Shown: piece by piece, positions 1-9,530 of the stretch
How the letters are laid out: each line of letters starts with the position of its first letter
Numbering within the stretch: position 1 is the stretch's first letter
The notes under the pieces: generated by a model
Told to the model about the DNA's origin: nothing
Database searches by the model: none
What the model saw: only the letters and a program-made list of their open reading frames with translations
Position numbers and translations under genes: made by a program
Source: Candidatus Bathyarchaeum sp.
GTDB lineage: Archaea > Thermoproteota > Bathyarchaeia > Bathyarchaeales > Bathyarchaeaceae
Length of the DNA stretch: 34,936 bases
Direction: 5' to 3'
NCBI GenBank assembly: GCA_016930555.1
Contig: JAFGGM010000066.1
Span: 1-34,936 of the forward strand

Positions 1-1
1 A

Positions 2-157
2 AACCATGGATCGCGAACTGCAAGAGGAGAGCTAGGAAAAGGCTTTATTTCATTAGTCAACATTTTTTGGAAGGAGCCAATGGAACGTATATCGATCTTA
101 AACTATCCGAGGCCAATGTACCCTTTCACTCACATCAAAGTCTTGGAAACCGTTTGA
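2..157 (+). CDS. C-terminal end of an unidentified CDS cut by the left edge (...GELGKGFISLVNIFWKEPMERISILNYPRPMYPFTHIKVLETV*)
   Basis: Frame 2 is open from the edge to TGA at 155-157 and has protein-like composition. Frame 1 is also open, so the frame choice is uncertain. Confidence 0.4.
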   Translation, partial: NHGSRTARGELGKGFISLVNIFWKEPMERISILNYPRPMYPFTHIKVLETV

Positions 158-175
158 ATTGAGAGGATATATAAA

Positions 176-694
176 ATGAGTTACGAGAGGAAGTGGAAAC
201 TGTTGGCTGACCTGCTGACAAAACTACAAGAAAAGGGAGAGAGGATTCCGGCAGATGTGCTAAATGATCTGCGTTCTGCCAAGACCATGATCCAAGTCTT
301 GAAAGCTGACCCAACACACATAGAAAGCATGTATCGAATTGACACATACTTGAGAACGGTTGAAGCATACACCATTTTCACCATTGAGAAACAAGGAAAA
401 GGAAACGTGGAAGAATGGCTGAAAAAACTCAAAGAACCAGAAAGATGGGAGACCAACGAAAAATGGGAAAAAAATAGCGCATTTGTAACCAACGTTCCCA
501 GAAATAAGAATTGGATCCGAATCCAGATTTCAAAAGATATCCCTAGAGAAGAAATGAAAAAACTTATAGAAGAAAACAGGCTTTCTTACAGGCTAGATAA
601 AAACGGACACATTATTGTTCACGGCGACAAGGAAAAGATAAAATTGCTTGTCAAAAAGCTGGCAGAGCAATTTCGCGGCGCCATAAAGGGTTGA
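176..694 (+). CDS. DUF2096-like conserved archaeal protein
   Basis: 172 aa ORF with a gagagg Shine-Dalgarno upstream. The N-terminus (LLTKLQEKGERIPADVLNDLRSAKTMIQVLKADPTH) resembles DUF2096 proteins as I recall them. Confidence 0.7.
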   Translation: MSYERKWKLLADLLTKLQEKGERIPADVLNDLRSAKTMIQVLKADPTHIESMYRIDTYLRTVEAYTIFTIEKQGKGNVEEWLKKLKEPERWETNEKWEKNSAFVTNVPRNKNWIRIQISKDIPREEMKKLIEENRLSYRLDKNGHIIVHGDKEKIKLLVKKLAEQFRGAIKG

Positions 695-747
695 GATAGC
701 CTCAAAACTTTTGTACTAGTTAGTTTAATCCTGTAGTGTAAACATAG

Positions 748-757
748 TTTATTTATA
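748..757 (+). promoter_or_regulatory. Putative TATA box for the smc operon (TTTATTTATA)
   Basis: AT-rich TATA-like element about 75 nt upstream of the smc ATG, which implies a roughly 50 nt leader. Confidence 0.35.
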
Positions 758-832
758 GAAGAAAATATAGAGAAGTTGTGAAACACGGGAGATTCCCGGT
801 CATGTAAAAAACCGAGGGCGAATTAGAAAAAG

Positions 833-3800
833 ATGCCTTACATTAAGAAGATAGAACTCAAAGGCTTCAAGTCCTTCGGCAACAAAACCGCCACTGTTAC
901 GTTAGATCAAGGCTTCACTGCCATCACTGGACCTAACGGAAGTGGAAAAACAAACATAGCAGACGCGGTCCTTTTTGGTTTAGGCGAGCTCAGCGCTAGA
1001 AGAATGCGCGCTGCAAACCTTTCTAAACTAGTTTATCATGGTTATCCTGAATTGCAGGTTAAGAAAGCGAATAGCGCAAAAGTTGTTCTCCAGTTTGATA
1101 ATTCTGATAGCCGCTTGCCTGTGGAAACGAAGACGGTTACGATTTCCCGTGAAATGAACAGGGCAGGTCAAAGCACTTATCGTCTTAATGGAAGAAGGAT
1201 TTCGAGAAGTCACATTCTTAACATCCTTGGCATGGCAGGAATCAGTCCAACAGGACATAATGTTGTTTTGCAGGGAACAATTACACGGATTGCTGAAATT
1301 GCTGCTCCTGACCGTAGAAGAATGATATCAGATTTGGTTGGAATAGCCCAGTATGATGATGAGAAGGCTGAGGCAGAAGAGAAGCTTCGGGCGGCTGAAA
1401 TTTCTATCCGCACAGCCATGGGTCGAATAGATGAAGTGCAGAAGAGAGTAGATGATCTTGAAAGAGAGCGCAACGAACTGCTTCGTTACATGTTCCTTCA
1501 AAAAGAGATCAAACGGTTTGAGGCTATGAAGATTTTCGGGGATATAATGGAAGTCCAGAGGAAGACAGCTGATGTGACCTCAAAAATTGAAGCGGTTAGA
1601 AGCAAGGTTGACAAGTCGAGGCAGTTGAGGGAAGAGCTTAGGTCTCAGCGGCATGACGCTGAAACAGAATGGAGAAAACTTGGCTCAGAAATGATTGAAG
1701 AACGAGGAACGCGTCTTCTTGAGGTTCAATACAAGATAGGGGAAGTAAAGTCAAAGATAAGCGAGCTGACCACAAAAATTGGGGCTGGAACCGCGAGCCT
1801 TGATGGACTTAGAAAGGTGATGGAGAACAGCGATAAAAAACTGGAAGCCATTCAAAACGAGGTTAAAGAGAACCGAAAAGAGGTTAGGCGCTCAAAACGT
1901 GAGCATGAAACTCTCCTTACGGAAATTTCACAGAAACAGGCAGAATATGATAAGGTCTCAGAGGCAGCATCCCAACTACGGTCCAGCTTGGGAGAAAATA
2001 GCAAAAAAATCAGAGATGTAGAGGATGAACTGGAAAAGCGTACCCAAGACTTTGTTAATCTTCGTAGCGATGCCATAAAGAGCCGCACCTCTTTGAAAGT
2101 TCTTACTCGGCAACTAAACGAACTTGTAAAGCGGAAGGAAACTTTCGAAACTAATCTCTCTGCTCTCAAGAAGTCTTACGCAGACCTCAAAATAGTACAA
2201 AAAGACCAGATAAACCGCTCCAAGAATCTTGAAAAAGCTATAGATAGAAGACTTGCACAAGAAGAATCCGCCAAGATAGAGATTGCCCAAGCGGAGAAGA
2301 TTGCTAAATCTGCGCGAGAGGCAGTAGTGGAGTTTGCCACTCAAAGGGAAATGGCTGAGAAGGTTGCAACAGAAGAAAATGCCCTAAGAAACATTGAAGA
2401 GTTAGCAGATTTGGGTGTGATTACTGGTGTTCACGGGCGCCTTAAAGATTTGATCAGAATTGAGAGGGGATATAGGAAAGCTGTGGAAGCGACGGCAGCA
2501 GGTTGGCTTGATGCCATGGTTGTTCAGAACTTTGATGCGGCATTTATGTGTGCTGAAACTCTGAAGCGTATGAAGTTGGGTAGAATCAAGATAATTCCCC
2601 TTGAAGAGATGTCCGCAATCGATTCCATCAGCACCCCCGCGATTAGGGGAGTAGATGGAACTACTTCCAATTTTGTTTCATGCAGCAAGAAATTTGTTCC
2701 TGCTGTAAGTTTTGTTTTTGGGGACACTCTTGTAACAAAAGATGATAAAATTGCCTTTGTAGCTTCACGGAACGGTCACCGCACAGTTACTCTTAACGGA
2801 GACCTTTACGAGGCTCAAGGAGGCTTCGAAAGTGGCTATTACCGAGCCCCAGTTGACTATTCTTCGATCATTCCCAGCGAAACAGCTGTGAAGAGTCTTG
2901 ATGAAGCTGTGGGAGCTCTTCAGAGGCATTTGTCAAAAAGGGAGAGCGACATAAGCGGCTTTAAAGAAGACATTGAAGGAATCAGGGTGGAAATCGCTGG
3001 CTTGACTGAAACAATAGTGACGCTTGGAGGCGAGATTGAAAGAGTTCGCCAGAATGTTAAGCATACAAGAAAGAACGTCAAGCGTATCGAGAAGCATGTA
3101 TTAAGAATCAACCAGAAAAGAGAAGAGGAAAAGACTCAACTAGGAAATCTAAGAACACAGCGCAACGAACTAGAAAAGGAAATGGAAAATCTCCGCGGGG
3201 AAATATCGGAATTACGTTTGAAAACAGACCCAGCTAGGATTCAAGAGATGGAAATTGAAAGAGAAAGAATTGGGAATGAGCTCATTGAGTTGCGTCAGGT
3301 AATGGGCAACATAGAAACGAATATTGCTACCCTCGAATCCACTTATGGAAATGTCCTCAAGATTGGTGCAGACAATATTAGAATTCAGCTCCGAAAGTTG
3401 AAAGCTCAGATTTCAACTGTTGAAGAAGAAGTGGATTTGTCCATCAAAGAAAAAGCGTCTCTTGAGGAAGAGATTCTGGAACTGGGAAACAGCAAAGAAG
3501 AGCTTTCTCGAACAGTTCTAAACGCAAAACAAGAATCCAAAAAATTCACGGTCCAAATTGATGACATTGATAAAAAGTTGCAAAGATTGGATGCGATATA
3601 TGAACGATCAGACAAGCTCTACACTGAACTCCAGTATAATCTTCAAACGTGTGAACTGAAAAGAGAACAGCATTATCAGCGGCTCCAAGAACTGGGTTAT
3701 GATGAACCGATGCAGATTTCGCCTGAACAGATAGAGACTGCAGAGACATCTCTTAGGCTTCTGCGTCTTGAATTGAATCGCCTCGGCGCCGTGAATCAGT

Positions 3801-4381
3801 TGTCTCTGGACCACTACTCTGAGCAGGCTTCACGATACAAGGAACTCTCCATACGCATGAATGAACTTGAAAAAGAAAAACAGTCTATCCTTGCTTTTAT
3901 GGATGAAATTGAGAGGAAAAAACGGGCAGTTTTCATGGAGGCTTACAACACGATTAACGAGAGATTCAGCAGTTACTTCACAAAGTTAACGGGGGGGGGC
4001 GAAGCTTCGTTGATATTAGAGAATCCCGAAAACCCCTTCGCTGGAGGAATGGACATGAATGTGCAGTTCAGGAATAAAGCATCAATTTTGGTAAGTGGAG
4101 CCAGCAGCGGTGAAAGGTCAGTGTCTGCTGTTGCATTCATTTTTGCTCTGCAAGACTATATGCCCACAGCCTTCTACCTGTTTGATGAAATAGATGCTCA
4201 CCTTGACCCATTCCATGTATCCAGGCTGGGAGACCTTCTTTCTGAGATATCTACTAAGTCCCAGTTTGTGGTTATCACCTTGAAACCAGAGATGGTTAGC
4301 AAGGCTAAGAAGGTGTGGGGAATCTACGAGCGTAGCGGATACTCTCATGTTGTTTCAGCCAAAATTAAGGAGGCAGCCTGA
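833..4381 (+). CDS. smc: Chromosome segregation protein SMC
   Basis: Walker A GPNGSGKTN, long coiled coils, hinge (GVITGVHGRLKDLI...), signature-region SGASSGERSVSAVAF and Walker B FYLFDEIDAHLD. Confidence 0.97.
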   Translation: MPYIKKIELKGFKSFGNKTATVTLDQGFTAITGPNGSGKTNIADAVLFGLGELSARRMRAANLSKLVYHGYPELQVKKANSAKVVLQFDNSDSRLPVETKTVTISREMNRAGQSTYRLNGRRISRSHILNILGMAGISPTGHNVVLQGTITRIAEIAAPDRRRMISDLVGIAQYDDEKAEAEEKLRAAEISIRTAMGRIDEVQKRVDDLERERNELLRYMFLQKEIKRFEAMKIFGDIMEVQRKTADVTSKIEAVRSKVDKSRQLREELRSQRHDAETEWRKLGSEMIEERGTRLLEVQYKIGEVKSKISELTTKIGAGTASLDGLRKVMENSDKKLEAIQNEVKENRKEVRRSKREHETLLTEISQKQAEYDKVSEAASQLRSSLGENSKKIRDVEDELEKRTQDFVNLRSDAIKSRTSLKVLTRQLNELVKRKETFETNLSALKKSYADLKIVQKDQINRSKNLEKAIDRRLAQEESAKIEIAQAEKIAKSAREAVVEFATQREMAEKVATEENALRNIEELADLGVITGVHGRLKDLIRIERGYRKAVEATAAGWLDAMVVQNFDAAFMCAETLKRMKLGRIKIIPLEEMSAIDSISTPAIRGVDGTTSNFVSCSKKFVPAVSFVFGDTLVTKDDKIAFVASRNGHRTVTLNGDLYEAQGGFESGYYRAPVDYSSIIPSETAVKSLDEAVGALQRHLSKRESDISGFKEDIEGIRVEIAGLTETIVTLGGEIERVRQNVKHTRKNVKRIEKHVLRINQKREEEKTQLGNLRTQRNELEKEMENLRGEISELRLKTDPARIQEMEIERERIGNELIELRQVMGNIETNIATLESTYGNVLKIGADNIRIQLRKLKAQISTVEEEVDLSIKEKASLEEEILELGNSKEELSRTVLNAKQESKKFTVQIDDIDKKLQRLDAIYERSDKLYTELQYNLQTCELKREQHYQRLQELGYDEPMQISPEQIETAETSLRLLRLELNRLGAVNQLSLDHYSEQASRYKELSIRMNELEKEKQSILAFMDEIERKKRAVFMEAYNTINERFSSYFTKLTGGGEASLILENPENPFAGGMDMNVQFRNKASILVSGASSGERSVSAVAFIFALQDYMPTAFYLFDEIDAHLDPFHVSRLGDLLSEISTKSQFVVITLKPEMVSKAKKVWGIYERSGYSHVVSAKIKEAA

Positions 4382-5073
4382 TGCCACAATCTACGGAGAA
4401 ACCTTACTATTTCCAACCTCCCTTGAGCATACTGTTTGAGATTCACAGATTAGAGAAAGTTATGCCTTGGGATGTCAATATTGCCTATCTGCTAAAGACT
4501 TTCTTGACAGAAATGGAGGATAGAGGCGAAGTTGATTTCAGAGCATCAGGTGTGGCGTTAGATTCGTCTACGACAATCTACCTTATGAAAACTAAGCTTC
4601 TGCTAAAACTTGAGGAGCCTCCACCTCCACCTAAAAGCACACCAGATTTCATTCCTCCACCCATGTTCCTCCCGCTCCGCTATGAGTTATCTTCAACGAC
4701 TCTAGAAAATCTGCTGGATGTGCTGGATGAGGTCCTGAAAGGCGAAAGCGTGCGTCCGCCACCAACGCCTCAGCCAATATTACCCACCCCCGAGGTTCTT
4801 CCTCCAGTTGACCTCTATCTGCTGGAAATCGACAAGCACATGAAAATCGTTTACGACCAGCTCCTCCAACTAGCAAGAGAAGGGGAATTAATAGCATTCT
4901 CTAAGCTTATTGCCGGGCTAGAAAGAATTGAGGCAGTAAAAATATTCATAATTCTCCTGTTTCTTGCCCAGAGGGGGAAGATAGGTTTGTGGCAGGAACA
5001 AGAAATTGAAGAGCTGTACATAACCGTAACAGGAGACCCTGTCCTTGACGGAAAACGAACAGAAATCATCTGA
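4381..5073 (+). CDS. scpA: Segregation and condensation protein A (kleisin)
   Basis: Starts in the overlapping TGATG of the smc stop. ScpA-like N-terminus (HRLEKVMPWDVNIAYLLKTFL), Pro-rich linker and C-terminal winged helix (FIILLFLAQRGKIGLWQEQEIEELYI). Confidence 0.9.
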   Translation: MPQSTEKPYYFQPPLSILFEIHRLEKVMPWDVNIAYLLKTFLTEMEDRGEVDFRASGVALDSSTTIYLMKTKLLLKLEEPPPPPKSTPDFIPPPMFLPLRYELSSTTLENLLDVLDEVLKGESVRPPPTPQPILPTPEVLPPVDLYLLEIDKHMKIVYDQLLQLAREGELIAFSKLIAGLERIEAVKIFIILLFLAQRGKIGLWQEQEIEELYITVTGDPVLDGKRTEII

Positions 5074-5641
5074 CAAACCTAAACAAGACAAGGTGAAACA
5101 CAAGTTAGCCTTGCTAGAGGCAGGGCTCTATGTGGCAGGACGTCCCCTTGACTTGAAGACTTTGGCAAACGTGGTTGGAACCCGTTCTAAAAAGAAGGTC
5201 ATGAAACTTGCTAGAGCCTTAGTAGCAGACTATATGCGCCGTGACACAGCCCTTGAGGTTCTTGAACTTGAAGGGCAAAGGTTCGTTATGCAATTAAAAG
5301 TCGAGTACACGGGCAATGTCAGGAAATTGGCAACAAGACCACTTCTTTCTGCAGGTCCACTGAAAACGTTATCGTATATTGCGTTTAGGCAACCGATTCT
5401 TCAGACACAAGTTATTGATGTTAGAGGTCACCACTCCTACGGTCACCTTAAACAATTGGAAGATATGGAGTTAATTTCTCGGGAGGGCGTAGGCAGAAAA
5501 AAGTTGATACGAACAACAGAGTTTTTTGCTGATTTCTTCGGTTTGAGCCATGACTTGCGAAGCATGAAACGGCAACTTAAAACCGTGTTCCATGACGTCT
5601 CAAAGCCAGAAACAGAAGAAACTGTCAAGGCAGAAGGATAA
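5045..5641 (+). CDS. scpB: Segregation and condensation protein B
   Basis: ScpB-like winged helices (LEAGLYVAGRPLDLKTLANVVG; LSYIAFRQPILQTQVIDVRG...HLKQLEDMELISREG). Overlaps the end of scpA. Confidence 0.9.
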   Translation: MTENEQKSSDKPKQDKVKHKLALLEAGLYVAGRPLDLKTLANVVGTRSKKKVMKLARALVADYMRRDTALEVLELEGQRFVMQLKVEYTGNVRKLATRPLLSAGPLKTLSYIAFRQPILQTQVIDVRGHHSYGHLKQLEDMELISREGVGRKKLIRTTEFFADFFGLSHDLRSMKRQLKTVFHDVSKPETEETVKAEG

Positions 5642-5706
5642 TCTATAAAGATAAGCTTATATGGGGAGTTTTGCTAGTCTCATCGTTATCTATGAGATGA
5701 TGTGGC

Positions 5707-6099
5707 TTGTCAGTTTGGCACGGAGATCAACATAAACGCAAAGATTCGGGCGGAAGAAAAACAGCCAACCGAAAAAAAAGAAGATATGAGAAAGGCTACT
5801 TCCCAGCAGAAACAGCGCTGGGCAAACCAAAAAGCAGAATCGTTAGGAAGCATGGAGGTAACGAGAAGGTTCGACTTCTAGCTGTTAATCAAGCAAACAT
5901 CTCTGATGCTTCTGGAAAAACCTCGAAAGTAGAAATACTTCGAGTAATAAAAAATCCAGCTAACGTGGACTACGATCGACGAGGTGTAATCACAAAAGGA
6001 ACCGTGATTGCTACGTCCTTGGGAAATGCGCGTGTAACATCCCGCCCGGGACAAGATGGCATCGTAAATGCGATTCTTGTCTCCAAAAAGGGCGACTAA
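5707..6099 (+). CDS. rps8e: 30S ribosomal protein S8e (TTG start)
   Basis: S8e hallmarks: WHGDQHKRKDSGGRK and ITKGTVIATSLGNARVTSRPGQDGIVNAILV. Confidence 0.95.
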   Translation: MSVWHGDQHKRKDSGGRKTANRKKRRYEKGYFPAETALGKPKSRIVRKHGGNEKVRLLAVNQANISDASGKTSKVEILRVIKNPANVDYDRRGVITKGTVIATSLGNARVTSRPGQDGIVNAILVSKKGD

Positions 6100-6108
6100 T
6101 ACTCTTTT

Positions 6109-6393
6109 TTATCGCCGTAGCTGACAAAGTTCTTCCGCAATCTTCTTCACAGTTTTATCTTTCGATTCCGTTTTGGGTAGAATAAGTTGGCCAGTTTTCA
6201 GCCATGGAGAACTTGGGTGCGCAGCGTCAGACACTACTTCAGGTTGAAGACCTAACCTTTTTGCAGCTCTCTGAATTTCTTCAAGTTTTGGTGCGGATAC
6301 GGCAAGTTTTTTTGGTACCCTTCGTCCATCTGCTCGAGTTTTGTTTGCGTCAAAGTAAATGGACCAAAGAATAATCTTGTTTTTGTTCCGCAT
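6109..6393 (-). CDS. srp19: Signal recognition particle 19 kDa protein
   Basis: SRP19-like IILWSIYFDANKTRADGRRVPKKLAVSAPKLEEI and LKTGQLILPK. Confidence 0.9.
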   Translation of the reverse strand: MRNKNKIILWSIYFDANKTRADGRRVPKKLAVSAPKLEEIQRAAKRLGLQPEVVSDAAHPSSPWLKTGQLILPKTESKDKTVKKIAEELCQLRR

Positions 6394-6643
6394 TTTTATC
6401 TGTTTTGCTATCGATTTGGAGTGTTTTATTAGTTGTGGTAGATTCGCTCTGCCTTTTAGGGGTTTTGGGGGTTTAATTGTTTTGAAGCATTTACGTCCAG
6501 AGATAGAAGGGTTTTTCGTATCAAAAATTGTTAATAAATTAACATTTTATCATAGCAATTTTTTTTTTAAAATTCTTTTGTTTACAACAAAAATTTCAAT
6601 TACAAGAATCGATTGTGCATTTCAGGAAAGGCCCTCAGAAACG

Positions 6644-6653
6644 TTTAAATAAA
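6644..6653 (+). promoter_or_regulatory. Putative TATA box (TTTAAATAAA) for gar1-tfb
   Basis: Archaeal TATA-like motif 35-45 nt upstream of the gar1 start codon. Confidence 0.5.
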
Positions 6654-6678
6654 ACGCTCCGTGTGAACATTAGGTTTT

Positions 6679-6954
6679 GTGAGGGGAAGAAAGGTTTTGA
6701 ATAGAATCGGTTGCGTCCTTCACGTGAGCAACACAAAAAACATGATTCTTAAGGCAGAAAATATTCCCCGCATTGGCGATCAAGTGGCGAATGAAAAACT
6801 CAAGCCAGTGGGAACAGTTTTTGACGTTTTCGGTCCCACATCCTCCCCGTACGTAGCTGTTAAACCCAACATCAAAACCCCAGAACAACTGGTAAACCAT
6901 ATTCTATATGCCATCCCCTCAAAATCGGGAAGAAGACAGAGGAGAAAAAGATGA
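6679..6954 (+). CDS. gar1: H/ACA RNA-protein complex component Gar1 (GTG 6679, or TTG 6697 after gaggggaag)
   Basis: Gar1 fold motifs: [31 protein letters not shown]. Confidence 0.88.
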   Translation: MRGRKVLNRIGCVLHVSNTKNMILKAENIPRIGDQVANEKLKPVGTVFDVFGPTSSPYVAVKPNIKTPEQLVNHILYAIPSKSGRRQRRKR

Positions 6955-7886
6955 AAAAAGAAAACATGCCACAACCCCCGATGATTCGAAAATGCCCAGA
7001 ATGCGGAAGCACCCGTCTCATGAGAGACTATGAATGTGCTGAAATAGTTTGCATGGGTTGCGGTTATGTCGTTGCCGCCAAACTCGCAGACCAGGGACCA
7101 GAATGGCGAGCATTTGACGATGAACAACGCGCTAAACGTGCCAGAGCGGGCGCTCCCCTCACATTCACGATTCATGATAAGGGTCTCTCTACTATGATTG
7201 ATTGGCATGACCGGGACGTTTATGGCAAGAGGCTTGCTCCGGGTCAGAAGGCTCAGATTTATCGGTTGAGGAAGTGGCAGCGTCGAATCAGGGTTTCCGA
7301 TGCTACAGAGAGGAATCTTGCTTTTGCTCTTTCTGAAATATCTAAGATAGCTAATAATCTGAATTTACCCAAGAATATTCTTGAGACTGCTTCAGTTATT
7401 TATCGTAAGGCAGTTAAGGAGCGGCTCATCAGGGGAAGGTCAATTCAGGGTGTGACTGCAGCTGCGATTTATGTAGCTTGCCGGCAGTGTGGAGTTGCCC
7501 GAACATTGGATGAGATTGCGGGGGCTTCTGCAGTGAATAAGAAAGAGGTTGGACGGAGTTACCGTTTTCTGATAAAGGAACTCAATTACTTTATTCCGCC
7601 ATTGAAGCCTAGTCAGTACATAACCAAGTTTTCTAACCAGCTGACAATGCAGGGAAAGGTTGAGGAGATTGCTCATAAGATACTTGCTGCAGCTAAAGAG
7701 TTGAAACTTACATCAGGAAGGGGACCAACAGGCATAGCCGCGGCAGCCAGCTACATTGCATCAGTTCTGACTGGAGAAAGAAAAACCCAAAGAGAAATCG
7801 CAGAAATCGCCCAAGTAACAGAAGTAACCATAAGAAACAGATACAAAGAACTGGTCGAACGGCTCCAATTCATAATCTATCTCTAG
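6951..7886 (+). CDS. tfb: Transcription initiation factor IIB (TFB)
   Basis: N-terminal zinc ribbon (CPECGS...CMGCGYV), B-reader/linker ([11 protein letters not shown]) and two cyclin-like repeats. Confidence 0.97.
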   Translation: MKKENMPQPPMIRKCPECGSTRLMRDYECAEIVCMGCGYVVAAKLADQGPEWRAFDDEQRAKRARAGAPLTFTIHDKGLSTMIDWHDRDVYGKRLAPGQKAQIYRLRKWQRRIRVSDATERNLAFALSEISKIANNLNLPKNILETASVIYRKAVKERLIRGRSIQGVTAAAIYVACRQCGVARTLDEIAGASAVNKKEVGRSYRFLIKELNYFIPPLKPSQYITKFSNQLTMQGKVEEIAHKILAAAKELKLTSGRGPTGIAAAASYIASVLTGERKTQREIAEIAQVTEVTIRNRYKELVERLQFIIYL

Positions 7887-8019
7887 ATTACTTCTTTCAC
7901 TATAGTTTTCTTTTTACCGATTTACTTAGCACAGAAAATCAGAAAATACTGTTTTCACCAATGTACTTCTATTAGGCTCTTTATAGTTTTGGGCACGGTT
8001 GGACAAAAAATGGTTGTGA

Positions 8020-8038
8020 TTGGGCAGTTGATGCCCAA
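8020..8038 (-). terminator. Hairpin TTGGGCA-GTTGA-TGCCCAA between the convergent tfb and asparagine-synthase-like genes
   Basis: Perfect 7 bp inverted repeat just past the stop of the minus-strand CDS (8053). A T-rich stretch follows on the minus strand. Confidence 0.4.
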
Positions 8039-8052
8039 CAACTTACTATTTT

Positions 8053-9054
8053 TTATATGGGGTAGTTTCCGCAGATTCTGCAGAAGCCGATTTTTGTGTC
8101 AACGTATCCTTTGCAGAGTGGGCATCGTTTGCCGGCGGGTTCTCCGTAGACTTCGGATGGTTTTCCGAAAATTTTTCTGAAAATCTCGTAGTATATCAGC
8201 TGTTCTTTGGATGTGAGTATCACATCGTCTTCTTCTAGGATAAGTTTCTTTTTCTCCTCAAAATCTGCTGTGGGCATCTCTTTTTCAAAATAATCGGGCA
8301 GAACCCATGTTCCAGTTCCTTGTTCCAGAGGTACTTTTCCCCGCCAGATTACATCGTCTGGAATCAAGCCAGCATAGGCTTTACGGAGAATCCATTTGCC
8401 ATATTTCACGCCATTCTCCATGTTTACTTTTAGGTTCACTGGAAGTTTTTTCGCGTAATCCATAAACAGGGGATCAAGATAGGGGGATTGCACTTTTACT
8501 CCAATTGAATCACCCATAGGCTTAGAGGAGAAGGTCATTTCGCCCCACATATTAGATAATGCCTTAGCAAATTCGCTTTTAGACAAATGGAATTGCCAAG
8601 GATAACCGAAAAGCTCATCCAAAGCATCGCCAGTGAGAACACTTTTGATGCCCTTCTTTTTAGCTGCTTTTAATCCTATGTACGCTGGTACAGTATTCCT
8701 GACGTCCATTGGATCAAAAGTCTTCAGCACTTTCACGACATCTTTTGCAGCATCAATCGCGTCTTCCACGTTGAAGACGTGGGTTTCATGATTGAGGTTA
8801 AGGAATTTTACCATTTTCTTGACGTATTCGATGTCTTTGGGTTTTCCCTGCTTGAAAGAAACAGTTATTGTAGGAATTTTTGGGTTAAATTTGACTGCCT
8901 CATAGGCTATTATGGTTGTGTCTGTTCCTGCTGAAAACAAAATTCCTTCAGCCATATTGTTTTTGACAACCGTGCTGACCAAGGCACGAGCCTCAGGCAA
9001 GAGTTTAGCTAAATCTTGTTCATCAGGTTTCATCTTATTTTCATCCCTTGCCAT
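8053..9054 (-). CDS. Stand-alone asparagine-synthase-like PP-loop ATPase with C-terminal zinc ribbon
   Basis: PP-loop SAGTDTT, LTGDALDELFGYPWQFH, QSPYLDPLFMDYAKKLP and KWILRKAYAGLIPDDVIWRGKVPLEQGTG. The C-terminus is CPLCKGYVDTKIGFCRICG. There is no N-terminal glutaminase domain. Confidence 0.85.
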   Translation of the reverse strand: MARDENKMKPDEQDLAKLLPEARALVSTVVKNNMAEGILFSAGTDTTIIAYEAVKFNPKIPTITVSFKQGKPKDIEYVKKMVKFLNLNHETHVFNVEDAIDAAKDVVKVLKTFDPMDVRNTVPAYIGLKAAKKKGIKSVLTGDALDELFGYPWQFHLSKSEFAKALSNMWGEMTFSSKPMGDSIGVKVQSPYLDPLFMDYAKKLPVNLKVNMENGVKYGKWILRKAYAGLIPDDVIWRGKVPLEQGTGTWVLPDYFEKEMPTADFEEKKKLILEEDDVILTSKEQLIYYEIFRKIFGKPSEVYGEPAGKRCPLCKGYVDTKIGFCRICGNYPI

Positions 9055-9075
9055 ATACTTTGAATGGCTACTATT

Positions 9076-9438
9076 TTAGTCTTCAATTCCAGTTTCTTCA
9101 CTCCAGAAGGTGAAGCGGTTTCCACTTTCATCCGAGGTTATGCCAATCAAGAGAGGTTCCCCGCGGTTCTGGTATGTTAACACAACAAGTTCTGACGTTA
9201 TTCTACGGACTCTGAAAATAGTGTTTTCGTAGATCATGCACTTCGTTTCGTTTATTATTGCATTGCCTTACGGATCTTTCGCTTTTGAAGCGAAATTTCC
9301 TTTCCATTATCCAAGCTCCAATTTTTGGGTTCGTTAGCTGCGTGTGAAGTACCATGGTTCATTGATTTCGGTTTTATTGCAGATTGATTTTGTTTCTGGT
9401 TCGTATTCGGTTTTTTCATATTTTTCATGGTCCCCCAT
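9076..9438 (-). pseudogene. 121-codon single-frame coding remnant (or recoded gene) interrupted by three TAA codons
   Basis: Hand translation of one frame: MGDHEKYEKTEYEPETKSICNKTEINEPWYFTRS*RTQKLELG*WKGNFASKAKDP*GNAIINETKCMIYENTIFRVRRITSELVVLTYQNRGEPLLIGITSDESGNRFTFWSEETGIED*. Confidence 0.55.
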
Positions 9439-9530
9439 CTTCACCACAATTCAATTTAAGCTCATAATTGGAGAAAAACACATAAAAATTGTGTAATAAA
9501 TGAATATTTATTCTGTTAAAGTATAGATAA

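Noticed and set aside
5641-5707. Possible box C/D sRNA or structured leader before S8e (tctcat...atgaga, gatgatg)
   Set aside because: No proper RTGATGA/CTGA box pair; only a weak short hairpin.
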